Positions 1 through 8,670 of a DNA stretch of 64,000 bases are shown here, piece after piece. The stretch is from an uncultured Pelagibacteraceae bacterium (GTDB lineage: Bacteria; Pseudomonadota; Alphaproteobacteria; Pelagibacterales; Pelagibacteraceae). Within the stretch, counting starts at the first letter, position 1, and the number at the start of each line of letters is the position of its first letter. Location: NCBI GenBank assembly GCA_902617895.1, contig CACMYJ010000006.1, positions 25,128 through 89,127 of the forward strand, written 5' to 3'. The position numbers and the translations under genes are program-made. The notes under the pieces were generated by a model. It had not been told where the DNA came from, ran no database searches, and saw only the letters and a list, made by a program, of their open reading frames with translations.

Positions 1-1135
1 TTAATCCAAATTCAACAACTATTACTGCAAATATACCAAACCATACTGGGTCAATACCAGCATCAACAATTACAGGATAAAATACTGGAATAGTTAAAAA
101 TAACATTGCCAAAGAATCCATTACTGTTCCTAGCACCAAGTATATCGCACAAATTACTAAAATTATTCCTAAAGGAGTAAGTTCTAAATAATTTATAAAA
201 TCAACTACAGCAAAAGGTAACTGAGTAACTGTAATAAGATAATTAAATATACTTGCTCCAATTACAATTAAATATAATGAACCAACTGTCTTGATTGTTG
301 TCCAAACTGCGTCTTTCAATAAACTTAGTTTTAATTGGCCTCTAAAAAAAATAAAAACTAAAACTAATATTACTCCTACGGCAGCACTCTCAGTAGCAGT
401 GAAAAAACCTAAATAGAGTCCACCCATCATAATTGCAAATATTAAAAATATTGGAAAAACTTTTGAGATAGCTGAAATTCTTTCTTTTAATGGCATTTTA
501 GTTCCATACCCACCTTGTGAAGGGTAAATTAAAAGATAAACTCTAATTGCGATCATATAAAGTAACACTGCGATTATTCCTGGTACGAGTGCAGCAAAAA
601 AAAGTTCTTGGACTGATTGTTCAGTTAAATAAGCATATATTACCAAAATAACACTTGGTGGAATTATTATTCCAAGTGTCCCTCCAGAAGCAATAGAACC
701 ACTAATTAGAGCATCGCTATAACCATGCCTTCTCATTTCAGGACCCGCCATTTGAGACATTGTTGCAGCTGTTGCAATTGAAGATCCACAAATCATTCCA
801 AATCCAGCACATGCACCAACTGTAGACATTGCCAAACCACCCTTGTAATGGCCTACTATTGCATAGGCAGCATCATATAAATTTCTTGATAAATTTGAAC
901 TATTAGCAAGATTTCCCATTAATACAAAGAGAGGCAACACTGATAATGTATATTTTGAAACTGCATCAAATGGAGCGGTACCCAAAACAAATATTGCAGG
1001 ATCAAATCCTGAAATTATTGCAAAGCCAGTAAAACCAACTACCAACATCGCAATTCCTATTGGTACATTTAGTACCATTAAAATTAATACAGCAGCGAAA
1101 GATAATCCTCCATTAATTACAGCTTCTAAACCCAT
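1..1135 (-). CDS. dctM: TRAP transporter large permease DctM (partial, C-terminus outside window)
   Basis: This is the large membrane subunit that carries sodium-coupled substrate transport in TRAP systems. About 378 residues are visible from the ATG at 1135; the C-terminal end runs off the left edge. The reading frame is uniformly hydrophobic and contains the family signature SGGTLGIIIPPSVIL and the segment GFGMICGSSIATAATMSQM. The start overlaps the stop of the dctQ gene by one base (TAATG), so the two are translationally coupled. The matching binding protein is probably the one at 2596-3609, encoded on the other strand. The substrate is not readable from the permease. Confidence 0.93.
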   Translation of the reverse strand, partial: MGLEAVINGGLSFAAVLILMVLNVPIGIAMLVVGFTGFAIISGFDPAIFVLGTAPFDAVSKYTLSVLPLFVLMGNLANSSNLSRNLYDAAYAIVGHYKGGLAMSTVGACAGFGMICGSSIATAATMSQMAGPEMRRHGYSDALISGSIASGGTLGIIIPPSVILVIYAYLTEQSVQELFFAALVPGIIAVLLYMIAIRVYLLIYPSQGGYGTKMPLKERISAISKVFPIFLIFAIMMGGLYLGFFTATESAAVGVILVLVFIFFRGQLKLSLLKDAVWTTIKTVGSLYLIVIGASIFNYLITVTQLPFAVVDFINYLELTPLGIILVICAIYLVLGTVMDSLAMLFLTIPVFYPVIVDAGIDPVWFGIFAVIVVEFGL

Positions 1136-1626
1136 TATAATTCCTCATCTTTTGAACTATTTTTAAAAATAGTTTTGATAAACCATATTAATATTGCAAA
1201 AACACTTAACCACATCCCGATAGAGCATATGAAATAAAATGGATAAAAATATAGTTCTAAATCAAGTGTTACTCTTTGATTATTCATAAATTTATAAGAT
1301 GTTAAAGTAGTCGAATATGCCATTACAGACATAATAGATATCATTAAAACAAATTTTAAAATTACCAAATAAGTTTTAAATATTCCCAAATTTAAATTAT
1401 TTATAAAGTCCGCTGAAACATTAGCATTTAAATAAAATGCTCTTGGCATTGCAAGGAAAGCTACTAATGCCATCCCTATCTCAACTAACTCAATTGTACC
1501 TGTTACTGGCGAATTTAAAAATCGTCTTCCAAATACGTCACAAAAAGTTAATACAGCTAATAAAAATAAAATAATACCTGAAGCTATCGCTGAATAATCA
1601 AAAACTTTACTGACTTTAGAAATCAT
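1135..1626 (-). CDS. dctQ: TRAP transporter small permease DctQ
   Basis: This 163-residue protein has four predicted membrane segments (about residues 12-32, 48-66, 87-105 and 132-152), the layout of the small TRAP permease. The motif DVFGRRFLNSPVTGTIELVE after the first membrane segment is typical of the family. It is the first gene of a minus-strand dctQM pair and is divergent from the FAH-family gene at 1694, with only 67 bases between the two starts. This suggests a shared divergent control region with the catabolic genes to its right. Confidence 0.92.
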   Translation of the reverse strand: MISKVSKVFDYSAIASGIILFLLAVLTFCDVFGRRFLNSPVTGTIELVEIGMALVAFLAMPRAFYLNANVSADFINNLNLGIFKTYLVILKFVLMISIMSVMAYSTTLTSYKFMNNQRVTLDLELYFYPFYFICSIGMWLSVFAILIWFIKTIFKNSSKDEEL

Positions 1627-1693
1627 AAAAATGTTGCTTCAAATTATCTAAACATTAACATATAAATAGTTTCAAAAATAGAAAGTATTAATC

Positions 1694-2545
1694 ATGAAAT
1701 TTATTTCTTTTAAACATAATCAACAAAATAAGTTTGGTATTATTAATAATAATAAAATTACAGATCTAACTGGAAAAGTATCTAATTCAAATACACTAAA
1801 AGATTTAATTTCAAATCAAGGTATTGAAGAAGCTAAATCTTATGCAACAAATAATCCAGGCAATATTAATGAGTCAGAAATTGAATATCTACCGCTAATT
1901 CCAAATCCTGGAAAAATTATTTGTGTAGGTTTAAATTATAGTGAACATGTTAAAGAAACCAACAGAACAGTTGAAGAAAACCCAGTAATTTTTCATCGAT
2001 TTCCAGAAAGTCAAACTGCACACTTACAGCCAATTCAAAGACCTGTTGTTTCACAAAGTTTAGATTTTGAAGGTGAGATGGCAGTAATTATGGGTGAAGG
2101 TGGCAAACATATAAAAACTGAGGATGCCTTAAAGCATATAATTGGTTATTCATGTTATAATGAAAGTACTGTAAGAGAGTGGCAGAGACATACAAGACAG
2201 TTTGGGATGGGTAAAAACTTTGAAAAAACAGGAAGTTTTGGTCCACACATGGTTTTAGCTGAAGACATTAATAATTATAAAAATTTAACAATTGAAACTA
2301 GATTAAATGGCGAGGTAATGCAAAATGCAAAATTAAGTCAACTTATTTTCGATATTCCAATTTTAATTTCGTATGTTTCTAAAGCTATGGCTTGGAGAGC
2401 AGGTGATGTACTAGTCACTGGCACGCCTGGAGGTGTAGGGTTTAAAAGAAACCCTCCAGTATTTATGAAGCCTGGAGATAATGTTGAAATAGAAATCACA
2501 GAAATTGGCACTTTATCTAATACAATTAAGGATGAAATAATCTAA
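1694..2545 (+). CDS. Fumarylacetoacetate hydrolase (FAH) family protein
   Basis: This 283-residue protein has the C-terminal FAH fold from about residue 73, with a short N-terminal domain. The metal-binding pattern DFEGEMAVIM (D124, E126, E128) is present, as are GKNFEKTGSFGP and the late signature GDVLVTGTPGGVGF. Family members hydrolyse or isomerise acyl-pyruvates and ring-fission products; the exact reaction cannot be told from sequence. It is the first plus-strand gene before a TRAP binding protein, an extradiol dioxygenase and a flavin hydroxylase, so a role in processing a ring-cleavage product is the best inference. The N-terminal domain means a 2-hydroxyhepta-2,4-dienedioate isomerase-like or acylpyruvase role is possible. 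Confidence 0.9.
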   Translation: MKFISFKHNQQNKFGIINNNKITDLTGKVSNSNTLKDLISNQGIEEAKSYATNNPGNINESEIEYLPLIPNPGKIICVGLNYSEHVKETNRTVEENPVIFHRFPESQTAHLQPIQRPVVSQSLDFEGEMAVIMGEGGKHIKTEDALKHIIGYSCYNESTVREWQRHTRQFGMGKNFEKTGSFGPHMVLAEDINNYKNLTIETRLNGEVMQNAKLSQLIFDIPILISYVSKAMAWRAGDVLVTGTPGGVGFKRNPPVFMKPGDNVEIEITEIGTLSNTIKDEII

Positions 2546-2595
2546 TTTTCAAGTTAAACTTTCTTATAATTATTTAATAATAAGAGGGGATTAAC

Positions 2596-3609
2596 ATGAA
2601 AAAAAAAATAATTGGCTTTGTTATAGGAATTTTTTCCTTAAGCATTATTAGCACGGCATCAGCTACAGAATTAAAGTTAGCAACTTTTGAACCACCAAAA
2701 GCATTTATAGCAAGTAAGATTTTAGCTGCTTGGGCAGATAAAGTTAACAAATGTTCAAATGGTGCTTTAAACGTAAAGATGTATGCGGGAGGAGTATTAG
2801 GAAGTCCTCCAAAACAATACGATATAGTAACTTCAGGAGTTGCAGATATATCTTGGACAGTCCTTGGATACATTGGTGGTCAATTTCCTTTAAGTTCAGT
2901 TGTAGAACTTCCATTCCTGACCAAAACTTCAAAAGCTGGATCTAGAGCTTTAAATACTCTTTTTGAAGAAGGTTACCTAGATAAAGAAATGGCAGGAATT
3001 AAACTAATAGGACTTCATTCGAACCCTGGATACCAAATCCATATGAAGGATACTAAAGTAGTTAAACCAGCAGACTTTAAAGGTAAAAAAATGAGAGTTC
3101 CAAGCAAAATAGCTGGAACTATTCTTAAAACTTTAGGAGCAACTGGGGTTAAAGTACCAGCACCAGGAACTTCAGAAGCCTTAAATAAAGGTGTAATAGA
3201 TGGTACACCTTTTCCATACACAGCAATTGGTTCATTTAGATTATTTGATGTCACTAAATATCATACAGAAGTTAACATCACTAATGCAACATTTGGATTA
3301 ATAATGAATGAAGGAAAATATAACGGTCTGTCTTCGGCTGCAAAAGGATGTGTTGATAAACATTCTGGTCAGTGGTTTGGCGACTGGGCATCTAATTTAA
3401 TTGATACTCAGAATGCCAAGATGAGAGTTCAAGTAGAAAATACTCCAGGACACGAGATAACTGTTGCATCAGATTCAGTTTTAGCTGAGTACAAAAAAAT
3501 ATTGGCTCCAATCGAATCTGACTGGTTAGCAGAAATGAAAGGCAAAGGTCTTGATGGAGATGCTGTATTAAAAAGAGCAAGAGAAGTAATTTCTAAAATA
3601 GACGGTTAA
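2596..3609 (+). CDS. dctP: TRAP transporter solute-binding protein DctP
   Basis: This 337-residue periplasmic binding protein begins with a signal peptide ending near ASA at residues 22-24. The DctP-family segment ADFKGKKMRVP is present, followed by the region APGTSEALNKGVIDG that lines the ligand site. A good ribosome-binding site (AGAGGGGA, 2584-2590) precedes the ATG. A TATAAT element at 2565-2570 could give the gene its own promoter. It lies between two catabolic genes, separated from its permeases (minus strand, 1-1626) by the FAH-family gene, which ties uptake to the degradation locus. Known DctP ligands are mostly organic acids; an aromatic or ring-derived acid is inferred here. Confidence 0.93.
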   Translation: MKKKIIGFVIGIFSLSIISTASATELKLATFEPPKAFIASKILAAWADKVNKCSNGALNVKMYAGGVLGSPPKQYDIVTSGVADISWTVLGYIGGQFPLSSVVELPFLTKTSKAGSRALNTLFEEGYLDKEMAGIKLIGLHSNPGYQIHMKDTKVVKPADFKGKKMRVPSKIAGTILKTLGATGVKVPAPGTSEALNKGVIDGTPFPYTAIGSFRLFDVTKYHTEVNITNATFGLIMNEGKYNGLSSAAKGCVDKHSGQWFGDWASNLIDTQNAKMRVQVENTPGHEITVASDSVLAEYKKILAPIESDWLAEMKGKGLDGDAVLKRAREVISKIDG

Positions 3610-3620
3610 TAATCAAATTT

Positions 3621-3650
3621 GAGCCCGCTAATTTCATAGCGGGCTCTTTC
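3621..3650 (+). terminator. Hairpin after dctP
   Basis: A perfect 10-bp stem is formed by GAGCCCGCTA (3621-3630) and TAGCGGGCTC (3637-3646) with a 6-base loop, followed by TTTC. It is unusually GC-rich for this genome. It starts 12 bases after the dctP stop. The weak T-run means it could be a leaky terminator or a 3'-end stabiliser rather than a complete stop before the dioxygenase gene. Confidence 0.8.
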
Positions 3651-3671
3651 AAAATTAAGTATAATAATAAA

Positions 3672-4640
3672 ATGGCAGTAAAAGCTTTAAGTTACATTGG
3701 AGTTAATTCTGATAAATTTGAGGATTGGTCAGACTATTCTCAAAAATACCTTGGTATGCAACAGATGGACCGTGGAAAAGAAATTCTATCTTTTAGAATG
3801 GATGATCAAAAACAAAGATTAACAATAACTGGCAATAAAGGAGATGGATTAGGATTTTTAGGATGGGAAGTTGAGAGCAAAGAAGATCTTCAAACCTTTG
3901 CAAATAAATTAGAGGAAAATAAAATAGTCGTAAATCATGGAAAGAATTCTTTTGCTGACAAACGTTTTGTTGAGGATTTAATATATTTTAATGACCCACA
4001 AGGAAATCGTATTGAGCTAGTTTATAAGCCTATGTTAGATACTGATCCATTTAAACCAGGTAGGCCAATTTCAGGATTTAAGACTGGGCCACTTGGTATG
4101 GGACATGCTGTTGTACATGTTAAAAAAATTGATGATTTAATTCCTTTTTATAGAGATGTAATGGGCTTCAAGATAAGTGATTATAGTCATACTCCCATAT
4201 CTTTATGTTTTTTCCATGTAAATGGCAGACATCATAGTTTAGCTTTATTTGGTTCAGGTGGAACTGGTTTCCATCATTTTATGGTTGAATACAACAACTT
4301 AGACGATGTAGGTCAAGGGTATGACTTGTTGCAATACAAGGATAACGCAATTGCTTATACAATGGGACGACATACGAATGATTATATGACTTCATTTTAT
4401 TCAATTACACCTTCAGGATTTTTTATTGAAAATGGATGGGGTGGGAGGATTATCAATCCGGATACGTGGCAGCCTATTGAAACATTTGAGGGGCCTAGTT
4501 TTTGGGGGCACGAGAGACTTTATTTACCTGATGATGAGAGAATGAAATTTAGAAATAAAAGACTAGAAACTGCTTCTCAAGGAAAACAAGCTCCATTGTT
4601 AATTGATTGTCCTTGGTTATATTCAAATTTAAAAAAATAA
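3672..4640 (+). CDS. Type I extradiol ring-cleavage dioxygenase (VOC family)
   Basis: This 322-residue protein has two vicinal-oxygen-chelate halves, the length and layout of BphC-type enzymes that open catechol-like rings next to the hydroxyls. All expected catalytic residues can be aligned by motif. Iron ligands are H145 in GHAVVH, H202 in GFHHFMVE and E253 in FFIENGWGG. The second-shell histidines are H188 in GRHHSLAL and H234 in GRHTNDYMTSFY. This strongly supports a working Fe(II) dioxygenase acting in the cytoplasm. The substrate is unknown; the adjacent MhpA-like hydroxylase could supply its diol. It is separated from dctP by a hairpin and from the hydroxylase by 14 bases. Confidence 0.92.
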   Translation: MAVKALSYIGVNSDKFEDWSDYSQKYLGMQQMDRGKEILSFRMDDQKQRLTITGNKGDGLGFLGWEVESKEDLQTFANKLEENKIVVNHGKNSFADKRFVEDLIYFNDPQGNRIELVYKPMLDTDPFKPGRPISGFKTGPLGMGHAVVHVKKIDDLIPFYRDVMGFKISDYSHTPISLCFFHVNGRHHSLALFGSGGTGFHHFMVEYNNLDDVGQGYDLLQYKDNAIAYTMGRHTNDYMTSFYSITPSGFFIENGWGGRIINPDTWQPIETFEGPSFWGHERLYLPDDERMKFRNKRLETASQGKQAPLLIDCPWLYSNLKK

Positions 4641-4654
4641 TTTTTTAAATATCA

Positions 4655-6115
4655 ATGAAACAATTTGATGTCACAATAGTAGGATTAGGACCTGCGGGAG
4701 GAACTTTAGCAAACCTTCTGGCAATGCATGACTTATCAATATTAATTCTCGATAGAGAAAAAAGTTTTTATCCTCTCCCTAGAGCAGTACATTTTGATGA
4801 CGAAATTATGCGAGTATTTCAAACAATAGGAATTACAAAAGAATTTTTGAAACACACCATAATCAACAAAGGTACTAAATTTGTTAATTCTAAAGACAAA
4901 GTAATATTAGATTGGCCAAGACCAAAAAAAATTACAGATAATGGATGGTATCCAAGTTATAGATTTCATCAACCAGATCTAGAAAAAAAACTTAGAAAAA
5001 AATTAAAAAATTATAAAAAGGTCTCAATAGAACAAAATTCTGAGGTTATAAAAATTAAAAATTCAAAAAATCATGTAGATATAACATATTTAAACATAAA
5101 TAATCACAAAGATTATCTAGTAAGGTCAAAATATGTAATTGGTTGCGATGGCGCCAACTCTATAACTAGAAAACAAATAAAAACAAAAATGGATAATTTA
5201 GGTTTTACTCAAAAATGGGCAGTAGTTGATCTAATATTGAAAAAGAAAAAAAATAATTTGCCAGATAGAACAATTCAATATTCAAATCCAAAACAACCAG
5301 CAACATATTGTAGAAATGTTGGTAGACGTAGACGATGGGAATTTGCAATTAAGAAAAATCATAGTGATAAAAAAGTTTTATCAGATAATTATATTTGGAA
5401 TTTTCTTAAACCTTGGCTAAATAAAAGTGAAGCAATTATTGAGAGAAAAACAATTTATACATTTGAGTCTGCTATTGCCAGAAAATGGAGAAAAGGTAGA
5501 GTTTTTATAGCTGGGGATGCGGCTCATTTAATGCCACCATTTATGGGTCAAGGAATGTGTGCTGGAATTAGGGATGCATCAAATTTAGCATGGAAAATTG
5601 CCAATTGTATAAGAAATAAATTTGATGATAAGCTTTTAAACACATATCAGTCAGAAAGATCTCTCAATGTTAAAGAATATATTGAAACCACTATGAGGAT
5701 GGGAGAATTTGTAAATGCTGTTGAGTCCATTCAAATAACAGACAATATAAAATCTGATAATAAAGGTATTAAAAGCATGCAGTCAATTAAACCTAAACTA
5801 GGAAAAGGCTTAGGCAACCTAAATGATAAAAATAGAGGCAAAACTTTTCCACAATTCAAACTTAAAAATAATAAAACCCTAGATGATCACTTTTCAAAAA
5901 AAGGAATAATAATTTTATCTTCAGAAATAAAGCCCAGAAACTTAAAAAATTACTTCTTATTGAAAGCAAAGAAATTAAACAATGTATCAAAATATTTAAA
6001 AAATATTAATTCAAAAGCTATTTTAGTAAGACCAGATAGATTCATTTTAGCTTCAGCAAGATCAAATAAAGATGTTGGTTTACTTATAAAAAAATATTCT
6101 TCGATTTTACGATAA
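4655..6115 (+). CDS. FAD-dependent aromatic hydroxylase, MhpA/PheA-like
   Basis: This 486-residue flavoprotein belongs to the group A monooxygenases. The FAD-binding motif GLGPAGG (10-16), the DG motif (GCDGANS, D165-G166) and the GD motif (AGDAAHLMPPFMGQG, G287-D288) are all present. PRAVHFDDE near residue 42 resembles MhpA (3-(3-hydroxyphenyl)propionate hydroxylase). It would hydroxylate a phenolic ring with NAD(P)H and O2, giving the diol for the dioxygenase encoded just upstream. The protein is very rich in lysine and asparagine, more than its upstream neighbour. The 3' end overlaps the convergent BKACE gene by 9 bases. The substrate is uncertain. Confidence 0.9.
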   Translation: MKQFDVTIVGLGPAGGTLANLLAMHDLSILILDREKSFYPLPRAVHFDDEIMRVFQTIGITKEFLKHTIINKGTKFVNSKDKVILDWPRPKKITDNGWYPSYRFHQPDLEKKLRKKLKNYKKVSIEQNSEVIKIKNSKNHVDITYLNINNHKDYLVRSKYVIGCDGANSITRKQIKTKMDNLGFTQKWAVVDLILKKKKNNLPDRTIQYSNPKQPATYCRNVGRRRRWEFAIKKNHSDKKVLSDNYIWNFLKPWLNKSEAIIERKTIYTFESAIARKWRKGRVFIAGDAAHLMPPFMGQGMCAGIRDASNLAWKIANCIRNKFDDKLLNTYQSERSLNVKEYIETTMRMGEFVNAVESIQITDNIKSDNKGIKSMQSIKPKLGKGLGNLNDKNRGKTFPQFKLKNNKTLDDHFSKKGIIILSSEIKPRNLKNYFLLKAKKLNNVSKYLKNINSKAILVRPDRFILASARSNKDVGLLIKKYSSILR

Positions 6116-6892
6116 ATTGAACAAATGATTTATAGCCAATATTTTTGAATGATTGTTCGGAGCAATTTCTCCATTTGGCATATACAAGGAATTTTCAAAT
6201 CCTACTCTAATTTTACCACCTAGGTTAATTGCTTTTTCCAAGCAACTCATTTCTTCTTTTGCAAAAGCGCATATTGACCAATCTAAATTGACATTATTAT
6301 CTTTCATTACTTTTAGGAACTCTGGAATTTTTTCTGGATAACTAATTTTACCCGTGTAATGACCAATTACAAATAAACACCAAGCTCCCTCAATTGGAAT
6401 TTCTGCTTTATTTAAAAGTTTAACTAATAAGCCCACATCCTGTGGATCATACAATATATGCTGTATTTTAGTTCCAGCCTCAGTTAAATATTTATATAAT
6501 TTTACATCTTCCTCTGTTGGGTTTCTGGAAGGTATTAATTCAGCTGTACCAATTGACGTACCTGGTGGAGTAACATCATATGCAAGTTTCCTCATTTCTT
6601 CAGGAGAATACTTACCAATTGCTTCAGTAGTAACCTGAATATGCATTTTTGGAACCTGATGTTCTAATTCATTTAATGCCTCTTTATACAGTCCAGCATC
6701 TAAAACATGTTCTCCTTTATCATTTCTTACATGTAGATGAATAGCACCTGCTCCTGCTTCAAAACAATTTTTAGCAACATCAACTGTTTCTCTGATTGTT
6801 AAGGGAACTTCTGGATGATCTTTCTTGACTTTTCTTGCTCCATTTGGCGCAACCATTAACTTTGGTAATTTATCTGGTTGAAAAAAGGCCAT
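6107..6892 (-). CDS. Beta-keto acid cleavage enzyme (BKACE, DUF849 family)
   Basis: This 261-residue TIM-barrel protein matches the family of 3-keto-5-aminohexanoate cleavage enzymes. They condense a beta-keto acid with acetyl-CoA to give acetoacetate and a new acyl-CoA. The zinc-binding HLH pair (H52, H54 in IHLHVR) and a late glutamate (E233 in IRVGFEN) correspond to the known metal ligands. Family members act on many different beta-keto acids, so the substrate cannot be assigned. Its position between the hydroxylase and the aldolase suggests it handles a downstream fragment of the same pathway. It is slightly shorter than many members (often 270-310 residues). Confidence 0.88.
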   Translation of the reverse strand: MAFFQPDKLPKLMVAPNGARKVKKDHPEVPLTIRETVDVAKNCFEAGAGAIHLHVRNDKGEHVLDAGLYKEALNELEHQVPKMHIQVTTEAIGKYSPEEMRKLAYDVTPPGTSIGTAELIPSRNPTEEDVKLYKYLTEAGTKIQHILYDPQDVGLLVKLLNKAEIPIEGAWCLFVIGHYTGKISYPEKIPEFLKVMKDNNVNLDWSICAFAKEEMSCLEKAINLGGKIRVGFENSLYMPNGEIAPNNHSKILAINHLFNLS

Positions 6893-6937
6893 AAATTCAA
6901 TCTAATAAAAATTAAAAATTTAGTATACTTAAATAAA

Positions 6938-7567
6938 ATGAATTCATCAAAAAAAGAAGTCATTAAATTCGCCAAAATGCTAAACGATAAAAAACTATCA
7001 GCGTTAAGATCTGGTAATATTTCATTAAGATACAAAAAAGGTTTTTTAATCACTCCCTCAGGACAAAAGTATTCATCACTTAAGGAAAAAGATATTGTTT
7101 TTATAAATCTTAATGGTGAATATAATAAAAATCAAAAACCATCATCTGAGTGGAGATTTCATCAAGATATATATAATTCAAAAAAAAAAGCAAAAGCAAT
7201 TGTTCATTCTCACTCTACAAACGCAACAGCATTATCAACTCACAATAAGAAAATACCCCCATTTCACTATATGGTAGCTTTAGCAGGAGGTATAGACATA
7301 AAGTGTGCAAAGTATGCAACTTATGGAACTCGAGAATTGTCAAAAAATATTCTTAAAGCCTTAAAAAATAGATCAGCATGTTTAATAGCAAATCATGGAC
7401 AAATTGCATTTGGACAAAGTCTCGAGGATGCATTTGAACTTGCTGAAGAAGTTGACAATCTTGCTAAACAATATATCAAAGCTCTCGTTTTAGGACGACC
7501 AAAACTTTTAAGTTTAAACGAAATGAAAAAAGTTTTATCTAAAAGCAAAACGTATAAAAGAGGTTAG
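6938..7567 (+). CDS. Class II aldolase/adducin-domain protein
   Basis: This protein has 209 residues from the ATG at 6938. An in-frame ATG at 6878 would overlap the start of the divergent BKACE gene and adds a non-homologous-looking leader, so the later start is preferred; TATACT (6924-6929) lies just before it. Numbered from this start, E71 (PSSEW), H90 and H92 (VHSHST) and H153 (NHG) match the catalytic acid and zinc ligands of L-fuculose-1-phosphate aldolase. It could cleave a phosphorylated sugar or a hydroxy-acid, or act as a decarboxylase. It is the last clearly catabolic gene before the polyamine gene, which begins one base after its stop. Confidence 0.85.
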   Translation: MNSSKKEVIKFAKMLNDKKLSALRSGNISLRYKKGFLITPSGQKYSSLKEKDIVFINLNGEYNKNQKPSSEWRFHQDIYNSKKKAKAIVHSHSTNATALSTHNKKIPPFHYMVALAGGIDIKCAKYATYGTRELSKNILKALKNRSACLIANHGQIAFGQSLEDAFELAEEVDNLAKQYIKALVLGRPKLLSLNEMKKVLSKSKTYKRG

Positions 7568-7568
7568 T

Positions 7569-8612
7569 ATGACTACAAAAGTTGGTGAACATATTACACT
7601 TGATATTATAGGCACTAAAAAAGAGTATGACCCCGTTTTTTTTGAAAAATTAGTTTATAAGATTGCAAAAATTGCAAAAGTAACCGTGTTAGAGATATCA
7701 AAATATAAGTTTGAACCACAAGGATTTACTTTAGTTGCACTTCTTGCTGAAAGTCACATTAGCTTTCATACGTTTCCAGAAAAAGGTATTATTAGTTTTG
7801 ATTTTTTTACATGTGCAAAAATTTCACCTTCTGTTGCTTTAGATGTTATTAAAGATGAAATAGATCATACACATATAATTAAAAAAGAATTTAATAGAGA
7901 TACTGTAAATCTATATCATGATAATTATAGCTCTCCTGGTTTAAAAAAATCATATGTGGTTAATAATATAATTGAAAACTTTAAGTCAAAAGTAGGTCAA
8001 CATATTGAGATACTTGAATTAGAACAATTTGGAAAAGCCTTGTTCATTGATAATGAAATTCAGGTAGCAGAAAAAGATGAATATCTTTATAGCTCAACTT
8101 TTGTTAATGCTGGATTAGATTTGAACTCTCATAAAGAAAAAGCTGCTATAATCGGTGGTGGTGATGGTGGTGTGGCTAGAGAGTGTATATCTAAAAACTT
8201 TAGTTTTATTGATTGGTATGAGTTGGACCCTGAAGTTGTTGAAGTCTGCGACAAGCATCTAGGTAAAATAGGTGAGAAGGCTACAGAAAAAAACTCTGTG
8301 AAATGTATATGGGGAGATGCATTTGAAAGTATTAAATCAATTAAAGATGATACATATGATCAGATATATGTTGATTTAAATGATGACCAATACTGTATTA
8401 ATTTAGCTGCTAAAAATATGAATTCACTTGCAAGAATTTTAAAGCCAAAAGGAGTTATTACAGCTCAGGTTGGTAGCCAGGATAAAAAGCCAAAGCAAGT
8501 TGAAAATTGGTTGAACATATTTAATCAAAATTTCGGTAACACAAAATTATCTAGAGTTTATATACCAAGTTTTGATTGTTCTTGGAATTTTTCTTCATCG
8601 ATAAATCATTAG
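7569..8612 (+). CDS. speDE: Fused S-adenosylmethionine decarboxylase / aminopropyltransferase (SpeD-SpeE)
   Basis: One 347-residue chain joins two polyamine enzymes. Residues 1 to about 115 are a bacterial S-adenosylmethionine decarboxylase: S62 (cleavage and pyruvoyl serine, in ESHISFHTFPE), H67 and C82 (FFTC) line up with Ser63, His68 and Cys83 of the Thermotoga enzyme. Residues about 120-340 are a spermidine-synthase fold with GGGDGG (196-201), ELDPEVVEV and GDAF (D250). The aminopropyltransferase half is divergent: the usual YHE after the DE motif reads YSS (DEYLYSS), and the usual DSTDP-like loop reads VDLNDDQ. Decarboxylated AdoMet could pass directly between halves. The amine acceptor may not be putrescine. 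Confidence 0.9.
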   Translation: MTTKVGEHITLDIIGTKKEYDPVFFEKLVYKIAKIAKVTVLEISKYKFEPQGFTLVALLAESHISFHTFPEKGIISFDFFTCAKISPSVALDVIKDEIDHTHIIKKEFNRDTVNLYHDNYSSPGLKKSYVVNNIIENFKSKVGQHIEILELEQFGKALFIDNEIQVAEKDEYLYSSTFVNAGLDLNSHKEKAAIIGGGDGGVARECISKNFSFIDWYELDPEVVEVCDKHLGKIGEKATEKNSVKCIWGDAFESIKSIKDDTYDQIYVDLNDDQYCINLAAKNMNSLARILKPKGVITAQVGSQDKKPKQVENWLNIFNQNFGNTKLSRVYIPSFDCSWNFSSSINH

Positions 8613-8627
8613 AATTTTCTTTTTTAA

Positions 8628-8642
8628 TCACAAAAATTGTGA
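8628..8642 (+). promoter_or_regulatory. Small inverted repeat upstream of ABC binding-protein gene
   Basis: TCACAA (8628-8633) and TTGTGA (8637-8642) form a 6-bp inverted repeat around AAA, between the speDE stop and the ribosome-binding site of the next gene. It could be an operator half-site pair or a weak hairpin. No T-run follows, so it is not a convincing terminator. Confidence 0.35.
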
Positions 8643-8670
8643 AATAATTATCGTTTTAATGGAGGAAAAA

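Noticed and set aside
6878..6937. Longer start for the class II aldolase
   Set aside because: It would overlap the divergent BKACE start and adds a leader outside the family's length; the ATG at 6938 puts catalytic residues at the positions expected for fuculose-aldolase relatives.
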